50,293 nucleotides of DNA, from NCBI GenBank assembly GCA_910588535.1, contig CAJUOO010000017.1, positions 1 through 50,293 on the forward strand, read 5' to 3'. A program made the translations under genes and the position numbers. How positions within the stretch are numbered: the stretch's first letter is position 1; each line of letters begins with the position of its first letter. Positions 28,157 through 36,289 of this stretch are shown piece by piece. The notes beneath the pieces were generated by a model. The model ran no database searches. It had not been told where the DNA came from and worked only from the letters and a program-made list of their open reading frames with translations. Source of the stretch: an uncultured Lachnospiraceae bacterium. Its GTDB lineage: Bacteria > Bacillota > Clostridia > Lachnospirales > Lachnospiraceae.

Positions 28157-29554
28157 TCAGTTTTTTAGATGAATATAGGCCTGTGTTCCTGAACCTTCAA
28201 CACTATTGAACTCTAGGGCTCCGCCGTGGAGTGTCACAATTCTTTGACAGATCGCTAGTCCAAGCCCTGCGCCTCCCTTGGCGCGGGCGCGGGATTTGTC
28301 AACCATGTAGAAAGCTTCTGTGATGCGGGCCAGCTCGCCCTTTGGTATGCCTTTTCCATTATCATTGACACAGACGCAGTAGCCATCTTTTTCTTTTTTT
28401 CCCTCTAATACAATGATTCCGCCATAGTCCATGGCTTTTCTGGCGTTGTCGATTAGATTGAGCAATACTGTTTCCATTAGGTCTGGTTCGAGGGAAAGGA
28501 TGAAGGGTTCTGCCTGTGTTCGCAGATAGATGCCCTGATTACTTAGAATGGGCTGCAGGGCACCACCTACCCGCCTAAGAAACAGATCCATGTCAACAGG
28601 GCGTAGAGGAAAATCTTGTTTATTTAGTACAATGAGATCCATCAGCTTTCGGCTAAGTGCTTCCAGCCTTCTGCCCTCCCGGAATATATAATCTGAACAT
28701 TCAAAAACCTGTTCGGCGGTGGAAGGTCTTGACCGAAGCAGATCGGCATAGCCGATAATGGAGGTAAGAGGGGTCTTGATCTCATGGGCAAAACTGCCGA
28801 TAAAATCTTCCTGCCGTTTTGCTGCTTCAGTCAGATCTTCCACGTAAGCCTCCAGCCGCGCTGCCATGGTGTTAAAGTTGGCAGCTAGATGTCCAAGCTC
28901 ATCACGGCTGTTTACCTTTACCCGGACATTCAGCTTTCCTGCTGCCATCTTTTTGGTGGCGGCTGACATTTGTCTTAATGGTTTTAGGATCAGGGCGGTG
29001 ATAAACAAGGACGCTGCTCCAACGGCGAGAGTGAGAGCTGTCATCAGATAAAAAAAGCTTTGGTACTGCTCGGAACGTGTGGTGAAAAGACTGCTCACGT
29101 CCCTGCAATTTTCCAGATATAAAAGATCATCCTCAAAAATCAGAGGACTTGCCACATGAAGGTAGATATGATTGTCTTCTGTCTGAGCAAGCTGCCAGCC
29201 TCTTTGATTTTCTTTCAGTTGTGTGGTGAGGGAGGATGCCTCTGGCACAATAATACCTTTGAGGGCGATGGTTCTCCCGTCCTTTGTGCTGATTCGGAAG
29301 GTGACAGTATCATGGCCAGTGTTGATGGTGATATTTTCTGCCAGTGAGGCAAGCTCCTCTTGGTTACTGATAGGGTCTATATGCATCTCACGAGTCAGTG
29401 TGAATCGAAGCAGATCATTTTCCTCATAGACAGCAGCGACTTCTCGTTCAAGTGATGTGCGAAATTGGGAATCAATCAGGACGAAGCCTCCAATGGAGCT
29501 TGCAAATATTGTCAGAAGGACCATGCTGCAGAACAACTTCCAAAACAGCTTCAA
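28157..29554 (-). CDS. Sensor histidine kinase (VanS/PhoR-like)
   Basis: This 465-residue kinase has a membrane helix at about 8-27, an extracytoplasmic sensor of about 135 residues, a second helix at about 166-190, and a HAMP domain (about 188-240). The phosphoacceptor domain has His 257 (SFAHEIKTPLTSIIGYA). The ATPase domain has LLNLIDNARKA, NDNGKGIP and GGAGLGLAICQRI. It follows its response regulator by four bases. The pair, plus the downstream carboxypeptidase, resembles VanRS-type cell-envelope sensing. Confidence 0.92.
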   Translation of the reverse strand: MKLFWKLFCSMVLLTIFASSIGGFVLIDSQFRTSLEREVAAVYEENDLLRFTLTREMHIDPISNQEELASLAENITINTGHDTVTFRISTKDGRTIALKGIIVPEASSLTTQLKENQRGWQLAQTEDNHIYLHVASPLIFEDDLLYLENCRDVSSLFTTRSEQYQSFFYLMTALTLAVGAASLFITALILKPLRQMSAATKKMAAGKLNVRVKVNSRDELGHLAANFNTMAARLEAYVEDLTEAAKRQEDFIGSFAHEIKTPLTSIIGYADLLRSRPSTAEQVFECSDYIFREGRRLEALSRKLMDLIVLNKQDFPLRPVDMDLFLRRVGGALQPILSNQGIYLRTQAEPFILSLEPDLMETVLLNLIDNARKAMDYGGIIVLEGKKEKDGYCVCVNDNGKGIPKGELARITEAFYMVDKSRARAKGGAGLGLAICQRIVTLHGGALEFNSVEGSGTQAYIHLKN

Positions 29555-29558
29555 ACCC

Positions 29559-30215
29559 TCACACCTCCAATCGGTATCCTATCTTATAAACGGCGACCAG
29601 CCTGCTCTCCAGTCCAAGCTTTTTTCGCATCCTCTGAATATGCAAGTCCACAGTGCGGCTGTCTCCCAGATATTCCTCGCCCCACACCCGCTCATAGATG
29701 CGATCTCGATAAAGAGCAATATTTTTATTCTGCAAGAACAAAAGCAAAAGATCATATTCTTTCGCGGTGAGAGATACGGGAAGCCCGGCGCGCTTTACCA
29801 CATGACTTGCTGTGTCCACCTCAATATCGGGAGGAAGTGTGAGAAGTCTTCCTGTTTTGCCACAACGACGCAATACAGTCTCCACCCTAGCTAGAAGCTC
29901 CATAAGCTCAAATGGTTTAGTAATATAGTCCTCTGCCCCAAGTCTAAGCCCTTTTACTCGATCCTCAAGCCGTCCCTTTGCCGTCAAGAAAATAACTGGG
30001 ACATCAAGAGATTTACAATATTCAAGTACCTCATATCCGTCTGCCTTTGGAAGCATAATATCCAGAAGCACGAGATCAAAGGGCTCTGATTCCAATAAGC
30101 CTGCCGCTCTTTCTCCATCCTCTGCCCACAGACAACAATAGCCAGAACCCTCCAGCGCTGTGCGCAGCAGATTGGCGATGGGAGCTTCATCTTCCGCAAT
30201 AAGAATTTTGTTCAT
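29559..30215 (-). CDS. OmpR/PhoB-family response regulator
   Basis: This 218-residue protein starts at ATG 30215 with AAGGAGGTGAG six bases upstream; an earlier in-frame ATG at 30248 lacks such a site. The receiver has phosphoacceptor Asp 52 (LVLLDIMLPKADG), LTAKG and Lys 100 (YITKPF). The C-terminal winged helix has TAKEYDLLLLFLQNKN and SRTVDLHIQRMRKKLG. It is the first gene of the four-gene regulator-kinase-unknown-VanY cluster and probably controls it. Confidence 0.94.
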   Translation of the reverse strand: MNKILIAEDEAPIANLLRTALEGSGYCCLWAEDGERAAGLLESEPFDLVLLDIMLPKADGYEVLEYCKSLDVPVIFLTAKGRLEDRVKGLRLGAEDYITKPFELMELLARVETVLRRCGKTGRLLTLPPDIEVDTASHVVKRAGLPVSLTAKEYDLLLLFLQNKNIALYRDRIYERVWGEEYLGDSRTVDLHIQRMRKKLGLESRLVAVYKIGYRLEV

Positions 30216-30266
30216 TGCGCTCACCTCCTTGCAGATATTTTGAATCATTTTTCCATCATTTTTGTA

Positions 30267-31679
30267 TCATTTGCCAAAAAAAGATATCTTGCTTTTTTTA
30301 CATTCTCGGCGGATCACAAGAATTACCACGACAAGTGCCATAACAGCGACGAGAGAGTTGCTGACCATCATGGTGATGCCGACGCTCTCATTGCCGAGAG
30401 AGGTAAAATTCTGCAGTGCCCACAGCACCGGGATGCGGAAAACAAACACACGGCAGAAGTTGACAAGCAGTGTAAGCTTTGTCTTTCCAAAGCCAAAAAG
30501 AAGCGACATGCAGGAGGAAAAGATGCCCAGAGGGATACATCCGCCAATTATATCATAGTGGTTGATGGCGATAATCATCTCCTGAAATTCTGTGTTTACA
30601 ACGCCGCCCGATGTGGCGAACAATAGACTGATCGGGCGGAGCAGCATAAGAGTGAGGATCAGCCCGATGGTTCCGATAATCACATTAATGCACAATACAC
30701 GCTTAAATGCTTCCAAAGCCCGTTTTTTGTTTCCAGCGCCGAGATTTTGGCTGATAATGGCAGCACATCCATCTTGAAAGCCATTTTGTGCACTGGTGGT
30801 GAAGCCGTTGATATTGTTGGAGATACCAAGAGCACCTATTGTCAGAGAACCATACATGCTGCTCATAGAATTTACGACCACCTTGCCAAAGGAGAATGCA
30901 CTTTTCTCAACCATAACCGGAAAAGAGATATGGAGCATGGGTCCGATGCTTTCCCGGCGAAAAGAGATATTGCGGAAAGAAAAGGAAAAATAACTGTCTT
31001 TTCTTGTCATATGGTAAACACCCGCCACAAGCAGGATTCCCTGTGAGAGAAGCGTGGCAACAGCGATCATTGTGATGTCCGCCTGAAGAACATACACAAA
31101 AAAGGCGGTAAGGCTCAGCTTAAAGACAATCACACAGATATTTAGGTATAAAATTCTCTGAGAATTGCCGCGTGAGCGCTCGATGGCAATATAGACATTG
31201 TTGATAAATCCAACTACAATACCCAAAAGCTCAATGGCAAAATAGCGGCTTCCAATGGCGATCAGGTTTTCAGGGGTGTTGGCGATTTTTAAAATTACAG
31301 GGGTAAATGGAATCATGCAAATAAGTGCTATCCCAAGTATACCACAAATTCCGAATAATGTACTCACCCGCTGCCTGACAAGCTTATAATCTCCAGCGCC
31401 GTAGGCTTGGCTGATTTTTAAGCTGCTTCCAATGGCAAGTCCTCCGCCTATCGCTGATATCATATGGTTGATCTGGGAGAGATAGGCGACTGCAGATACA
31501 GATTCTGCACTGATATAGGATGCCATCATTGAGTCCAGAATCTTAAAGATCATATTAAGGTTTTGATAGAGCGCGAGCGGAAGTCCAACCTGCAAAAGCA
31601 GCAGCCAGAGATTACCGTTCAGTGCAAAATCACGAAAATTATCATCTTTTTTGGAGATTGTAAATTTTGATTTTTTCAT
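30267..31679 (-). CDS. MATE family efflux transporter
   Basis: This 470-residue membrane protein has twelve predicted helices in two similar halves. Typical stretches are GLPLALYQNLNMIFKILDSMMA near the N-terminus and GFTTSAQNGFQDGCAAIISQNLGAGNKKRA in the second half. It should export cationic drugs or metabolites in exchange for H+ or Na+. It is divergent from the AraC regulator at 31856, which may control it, and ends about 50 bases before the response regulator gene. Confidence 0.92.
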   Translation of the reverse strand: MKKSKFTISKKDDNFRDFALNGNLWLLLLQVGLPLALYQNLNMIFKILDSMMASYISAESVSAVAYLSQINHMISAIGGGLAIGSSLKISQAYGAGDYKLVRQRVSTLFGICGILGIALICMIPFTPVILKIANTPENLIAIGSRYFAIELLGIVVGFINNVYIAIERSRGNSQRILYLNICVIVFKLSLTAFFVYVLQADITMIAVATLLSQGILLVAGVYHMTRKDSYFSFSFRNISFRRESIGPMLHISFPVMVEKSAFSFGKVVVNSMSSMYGSLTIGALGISNNINGFTTSAQNGFQDGCAAIISQNLGAGNKKRALEAFKRVLCINVIIGTIGLILTLMLLRPISLLFATSGGVVNTEFQEMIIAINHYDIIGGCIPLGIFSSCMSLLFGFGKTKLTLLVNFCRVFVFRIPVLWALQNFTSLGNESVGITMMVSNSLVAVMALVVVILVIRRECKKSKISFFGK

Positions 31680-31784
31680 TTGATGTTTTCCCTTCTCTGT
31701 ATTTACAGGATAACTGTACTTGAAAAAACATGGATATGCAACAAAAAAATCGAAAGATTTTCGTCAAAATACAGTTTTTTTGCT

Positions 31785-31812
31785 TTGTACACAAGGAAAA
31801 TTATGATATACT
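31785..31812 (+). promoter_or_regulatory. Predicted promoter of the AraC regulator
   Basis: TTGTAC (31785-31790) and TATACT (31807-31812) with a 16-base spacer lie 44 bases before ATG 31856. Confidence 0.5.
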
Positions 31813-31855
31813 CTAAAAAGGGGGAAACAATACCACAGAAAGCAGGGGAAGCTAC

Positions 31856-32740
31856 ATGGAAGAGAATCAGACAAAAAATATCCATTTTATTGCTGCAAAT
31901 GCCAGTGATGTGACAGATGTATTAGAACATCAGTTCTACATTAGCCAAGTAAAGAGAAATGCTTATTTTGCTATGAAGGAAGCCCATGTTCATCCTTTTT
32001 ATGAGATCTATTATCTTTTATCTGGAAAAAGAAGGATTTTTGTAAATCATACCATATATGTTGTAAATAAAGGTGACATTGTGGCGATTGAGAAGGGAGC
32101 ACTGCATCGAAGCACCTATCTTGCAGATAAAGCGCATGAGAGAATAGTGATTAATTTCACTGATGAATTTGTCAAGCCATTATATGAAGAATTTGGAAAG
32201 GAAACCGTGCTAAAATGCTTTAAGAATCCACATATGACAATTCCTGTAAGTCGAAGGGAATATGTGGATAATCTTATGCAGAAGATGGAGTATGAATATA
32301 AGATACCTGATAATTTTTCAAAAAGATTGTTAAAAAATCATCTGTATGAGCTGTTAATATTTCTTCTCCGATGTCAGGAATTTCAGTATAATACGATAGA
32401 AGAGCTGGATGCTGTGGATGAGGTAATACAGGATGTGGCAAAATATATCTGCCAAAACTACAGTTCGACAATAACTCTGGAGGACGCGGCAAAAAAGGCG
32501 AATATGAGCGCAGCGTATTTCTCAAGAAAATTTAAGCGGACGACAGGCTTTGGTTTTAAAGAATATTTGAGCAGTGTTCGGCTTAGGGAGGCAACCACGC
32601 TTCTTTTGGAAACCAATGCCTCGATAACGGAGATCGCACTGCGCTGTGGGTACAATGACAGTAATTATTTCGGAGATGTATTTAAAAAGATAAAGGGAAT
32701 GTCGCCGTATCAATATCGGAAAAATAAAGGAGTAGTGTAG
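31856..32740 (+). CDS. AraC-family transcriptional regulator with cupin sensor domain
   Basis: This 294-residue regulator has an N-terminal cupin-like domain, in which HVHPFYEIYYLLSGKRRIFVNH and VNKGDIVAIEKGALHRS mark the beta-barrel ligand pocket. The C-terminal AraC DNA-binding domain spans about 190-290 (TLEDAAKKANMSAAYFSRKF; ALRCGYNDSNYFGDVFKKIKGMSPYQYR). It is a soluble sugar- or metabolite-responsive regulator. The only divergent neighbour is the MATE exporter, so control of that gene is possible but not shown. Confidence 0.93.
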   Translation: MEENQTKNIHFIAANASDVTDVLEHQFYISQVKRNAYFAMKEAHVHPFYEIYYLLSGKRRIFVNHTIYVVNKGDIVAIEKGALHRSTYLADKAHERIVINFTDEFVKPLYEEFGKETVLKCFKNPHMTIPVSRREYVDNLMQKMEYEYKIPDNFSKRLLKNHLYELLIFLLRCQEFQYNTIEELDAVDEVIQDVAKYICQNYSSTITLEDAAKKANMSAAYFSRKFKRTTGFGFKEYLSSVRLREATTLLLETNASITEIALRCGYNDSNYFGDVFKKIKGMSPYQYRKNKGVV

Positions 32741-33371
32741 GAGGGATCTCACACAAAGTGCTGGGGAGGAAGATGGAAGCCTATATGGGGAGGGATACAG
32801 CGAAAGGAGCTATGCTGTGGCGAATCTTTTAATCGTTGAAGAGGAAAAGACTATGGTGTTAAAAATAAGTCAGATGGCGTCGAAGTTTATTTCTCTATCC
32901 GCACAATACAATAACAAAGCATTGTATTTATCAAGGAAGTACTTCATTTTTATGACAGAGAGACATAAGTGGAGGACTTTCTTTTTTGTCGATAAGAATA
33001 ACATCTTTTAGAATGAATTTTTTATCATTTTCGGAAAAGGTTCGTATAGCCCGTCCGCTGTTTCCTCCGTCACCCCGCTTGCGCTTAGTGAAAAACGTAA
33101 CGGATACTAAGCTCGTGAACTACCTCGCTAAGTACCGACGTTTTTCAATAGGTTCCTTGAGGAAAACAGCGGACGGGCTATACTGCTTTATTGGATATTT
33201 TTCTTCATATACTTGCAGCTCTGTATATATTATACATTTGTTTGTATTCAAAGAGCATTAAATTCTCTTAAAGAAGACAACTAAAACTATCTGTCTATCC
33301 TGTACAAACAAAGATACAGCGTGTCTGGCCTAATTGACAAAACAGCCAAGCGGGCGTGAAGAGATAATCCA
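32741..33371. other. Gene-free stretch with repeat copy A and a possible gene remnant
   Basis: No intact gene is seen. Bases from GTG 32818 read ANLLIVEEEKTM, which resembles the first residues of a receiver domain, but the frame then loses similarity; it may be a decayed response regulator. From about 32998 to 33330 the sequence is the repeat unit described separately. The remaining bases show no feature. Confidence 0.5.
33044..33183 (+). repeat. Structured repeat with long complementary ends (copy A)
   Basis: Arms at 33044-33067 and 33159-33183 are complementary over 24 positions, with one extra A in the right arm. Inside, TGAAAAACGT (33089-33098) pairs with ACGTTTTTCA (33138-33147). Similarity to the copy at 48040-48178 extends beyond the hairpin, from about 32998 to 33330, including CATTAAATT, AAGACAACTAAAACTAT and CCTGTACAAACA on the right. 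There is no open reading frame inside. It behaves like a miniature mobile element or structured RNA/DNA unit. Confidence 0.85.
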
Positions 33372-33887
33372 TTATTTTAATCGGCTGATAATATAGGTGT
33401 AAATATCTTCACTATAGTTTTTCCAATTCATGCACATATGCTCTGCCAAAACATCATCGGGAGCTGACAGATTCAGATCAATTAAAGGTGTATTTCCTTC
33501 TTTTATCTGGCAGTGGACAATATAGTCGCCGTTGGTGGTTTTGTAATAATCGGATAATGTCCCAGATTCATTTCTAAGCTCATAGCTGTTTTCTTTTAAA
33601 AAATTGTCAATTTCTTCTTTAATCGGATCAGAGATCCGGTTGGAGAAAAATCCTAGTGTTTCTATTCCCTGAGCTGTGATCTGATAGCGTGAGGTGCTTC
33701 CTGCAGTCTTAACATGGATAAGACCAGAGGAGAGCAGCTCAGAGATCACCTGCTGCAGTGTGAAATAATTCGTGTATTCCTTTTCCAGAATAAATTCGGA
33801 AAGCTGCGTATTTGTAAGAGGAAAATTTACCTTATTTAACATATAAAGAACAATGAGTTTATATAAGGTTAATGCTTCCGGGGACAT
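33372..33887 (-). CDS. DUF4364 family protein
   Basis: This 171-residue protein has an N-terminal winged-helix-like region (LYKLIVLYMLNKVNFPLTNTQLSEFI; VISELLSSGLI; YQITAQGIETLGFF) and an alpha/beta C-terminal half. The pattern matches the DUF4364 family of Clostridia, thought to be regulator-like. It overlaps the end of the radical SAM gene by 19 bases, so the two are translationally coupled in an operon with malic enzyme. The target or ligand is unknown. Confidence 0.85.
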   Translation of the reverse strand: MSPEALTLYKLIVLYMLNKVNFPLTNTQLSEFILEKEYTNYFTLQQVISELLSSGLIHVKTAGSTSRYQITAQGIETLGFFSNRISDPIKEEIDNFLKENSYELRNESGTLSDYYKTTNGDYIVHCQIKEGNTPLIDLNLSAPDDVLAEHMCMNWKNYSEDIYTYIISRLK

Positions 33888-34807
33888 AAATACCTCCTTC
33901 CTTGATAGGCGCCGCGCCGTGTCATCTCAGCGTGCAAAGTATTGAGAATATTCCATTTTTGAAGGCTCCACAAGGGTGCGATCAGAAGCTTTTGTGGCCC
34001 ATCTCCTGTCAGGCGGTGGATGACAATCTCCGGGGAGAGCAGCTCGACAGCATCAATAAGAATGTCTATATATTCTTCAAAGGAGAGCACATCAAAGCTT
34101 CCTTTTTCATAATAATCTGCCAAATCTGTGTCTTTTAGTACATAGAGAAGCTGCAGCTTTATGCCATGGATACCTGATGTGGAGAGATAGGATATGGTGG
34201 ATAGCATGTCTTCTCTCGATTCGTGGGGAAGTCCTAGAATCACGTGGACGATCACTGGGATGGAGAGCTTTTGTAATTTTGTGAGCGCGCTCTCAAATAC
34301 AGAGAGAGGGTATCCTCTTCGGATAAAGAGGGCGGAGGGCTCATGGATAGTCTGTAAGCCCAGCTCAATCCAGACAGGCTTTAGACAATTTAAGCGGGCA
34401 AGGAGTGCAAGAACCTCATCGGACAGACAGTCTGGCCTTGTGGCAATCGAGAGAATGGCGATCTCTGGGTGTGTGATCGCTTCCATAAAGATGTGTTCCA
34501 GATAGTCCACAGGTGCATAGGTGTTGGTAAATGCCTGAAAGTATGCAATATATGGCCCGCTTTTTTGTTTTTTTCCGATTATCTGCTTTGCAGCGCCTAT
34601 CTGTTGTGTGATTGTGAGCTGTCGCGAAGGGGTAAATTCACCAGAACCGCCGCGGCTACAGAAGATACAGCCGCGGGTTCCCAGCGTTCCGTCGCGATTG
34701 GGACAGGTCATGCCTCCGTCAAGCGCAAGACGGTACAGCTTTTTTCCATAGGTGTTTTTTAAGTAGGAATTTAGAGAATAGTAGGGTTTTCCATTCCAAT
34801 TGTTCAT
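33869..34807 (-). CDS. TIGR01212 family radical SAM protein (YtqA-like)
   Basis: This 312-residue protein has the start typical of this family (KPYYSLNSYLKNTYGKKLYRL) and a cysteine cluster CPNRDGTLGTRGCIFC (Cys 35, 47, 50) for the [4Fe-4S] centre. The spacing CX11CX2C differs from the common CX3CX2C and is characteristic of Elp3-like members of this family. Further family stretches are FQAFTNTYAP and HVILGLPHES. The function is likely RNA or small-molecule modification and not established here. One base separates it from the malic enzyme gene upstream. Confidence 0.92.
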   Translation of the reverse strand: MNNWNGKPYYSLNSYLKNTYGKKLYRLALDGGMTCPNRDGTLGTRGCIFCSRGGSGEFTPSRQLTITQQIGAAKQIIGKKQKSGPYIAYFQAFTNTYAPVDYLEHIFMEAITHPEIAILSIATRPDCLSDEVLALLARLNCLKPVWIELGLQTIHEPSALFIRRGYPLSVFESALTKLQKLSIPVIVHVILGLPHESREDMLSTISYLSTSGIHGIKLQLLYVLKDTDLADYYEKGSFDVLSFEEYIDILIDAVELLSPEIVIHRLTGDGPQKLLIAPLWSLQKWNILNTLHAEMTRRGAYQGRRYLCPRKH

Positions 34808-34808
34808 A

Positions 34809-35960
34809 TTATCGGATATGGTTTTTAACTGCCTCGCTCACTAGCTGGGCGACTCTTGGGTCAAATGGCTGCGGCATAATATTGTCCTCGTGAAGCTCAT
34901 TGTCTGGGACTAAATCTGCGATGGCCGTGGCAGCGGCGAGCTTCATCTCCTCTGTGATCTGTACGGCGCGACCCTCTAGGGCGCCTTTAAAGATGCCGGG
35001 GAAAGCGACAACATTATTGATCTGATTGGGAAAATCGGAGCGTCCGGTTCCGACCACTTTTGCGCCAGCTTTTTTTGCGAGATCTGGCATAATCTCAGGA
35101 ACAGGGTTTGCCATGGCAAACAGTATGGCGTCGTGGTTCATCGAGGCCACCATCTCTTCTGTCACAATATTTGAAGCAGATACGCCAATAAAAATATCAG
35201 CTCCCTGAAGAGCATCAGCGAGGGAGCCAGTGCGCCCAGCAAGATTTGTCACCTCCATCATGTTCTTTTGCATCCAGTTTAGATCACTGGAGGTTTTGGA
35301 GAGTATGCCGGATTTATCACATAGAATAATATCAGGAAAGCCGTAGCTCAATAAAAGCTTTGTGATGGCGATCCCAGCGGATCCAGCACCGTTGACAACA
35401 ATATGGCAGTCTTCTTTTTTTCTTCCTGTGACGCGCAGTGCATTGATCACGCCGGCAAGAACTACAATGGCAGTGCCGTGCTGATCATCGTGAAAAACAG
35501 GTATGTCCAGCATTTCTTTTAAGCGCTCTTCAATCTCAAAACAGCGCGGCGCAGAGATATCTTCCAGATTAATGCCGCCGAAGGCAGGCGCAATCGCTGC
35601 GACTGTGCGTATAATTTCTTCTGTATCCTGTGTGTCGAGGCAGATTGGGAAGGCGTTGACACCGCCAAACTCTTTAAAAAGAGCTGCTTTGCCTTCCATG
35701 ACAGGCATAGCTGCATAGGGACCAATATTTCCAAGTCCCAGCACGGCGCTTCCGTCTGACACAACTGCCACAGTGTTCGCCTTAATGGTGTAGCGGTAGG
35801 CAGCTTCCTTATCCTCAGCAATTACCTTGCAGGGCTGTGCCACACCCGGCGTGTAGGCGAGTGCCAAAGCTTCTCTTGTTTTAATGGGGGATTTTGATAC
35901 GGTCTCAATTTTTCCGTTCCACTCCTCATGCAGTAATAGGGCTTTTTCGTTAGTTGTCAT
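34809..35960 (-). CDS. NAD(P)-dependent malic enzyme
   Basis: This 383-residue enzyme oxidatively decarboxylates malate to pyruvate. The short bacterial form is evident: malic N-domain with YTPGVAQPCKVI and GNIGPYAAMPVMEGK, metal-binding FHDDQHGTAIVV, Rossmann motif NGAGSAGIAITKLL, and C-terminal GTGRSDFPNQINNVVAFPGIF. There is no phosphotransacetylase extension. AGGATGG lies before ATG 35960. It heads a minus-strand operon with the radical SAM and DUF4364 genes. Confidence 0.95.
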   Translation of the reverse strand: MTTNEKALLLHEEWNGKIETVSKSPIKTREALALAYTPGVAQPCKVIAEDKEAAYRYTIKANTVAVVSDGSAVLGLGNIGPYAAMPVMEGKAALFKEFGGVNAFPICLDTQDTEEIIRTVAAIAPAFGGINLEDISAPRCFEIEERLKEMLDIPVFHDDQHGTAIVVLAGVINALRVTGRKKEDCHIVVNGAGSAGIAITKLLLSYGFPDIILCDKSGILSKTSSDLNWMQKNMMEVTNLAGRTGSLADALQGADIFIGVSASNIVTEEMVASMNHDAILFAMANPVPEIMPDLAKKAGAKVVGTGRSDFPNQINNVVAFPGIFKGALEGRAVQITEEMKLAAATAIADLVPDNELHEDNIMPQPFDPRVAQLVSEAVKNHIR

Positions 35961-36289
35961 GGTTATCCATCCTTTTTATATAAGAGTATCGTGCCGTTAA
36001 TTTTCCACTTGTTGTCTCCCCTGATATAACATAAAAGAGAAGGTTTCTTGGTAAGGATTCATAACGGGAACAAGACCATTGTAGCATAGAGAAAGAAATG
36101 AAATCAATAGGGCAAATGCAAAAAATGGCTTCCTATTTTAGAAATTATGTTGTATAATAGATGCATCCAGAAGATCTGCACGTCTGTATATTTTATATTT
36201 ATTGAAGTCATATGCTTATAATCAGAGTAAGATACCCATTTTGATAAGGCAAATAAAAACAGGAAAAAGGCTGGGAGGAGTAGAGGAAT
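35961..36289. other. Divergent intergenic region between malic enzyme and rho
   Basis: The region has no credible gene. It carries the predicted rho promoter at 36130-36158 and a leader of about 125 bases before the rho start. Malic enzyme transcription must also begin here on the minus strand, but I could not fix a convincing promoter for it. Confidence 0.5.
36130..36158 (+). promoter_or_regulatory. Predicted promoter of rho
   Basis: A perfect -10 TATAAT (36153-36158) stands 17 bases after a weak -35 TTCCTA (36130-36135). The resulting leader of about 125 bases would leave room for autoregulation, known for rho in other bacteria. Confidence 0.45.

Noticed and set aside
33040..33185. CRISPR-like array at the repeat copies
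   Set aside because: Copies are single or paired inverted hairpins with no regular direct-repeat/spacer pattern and no cas genes in the window.
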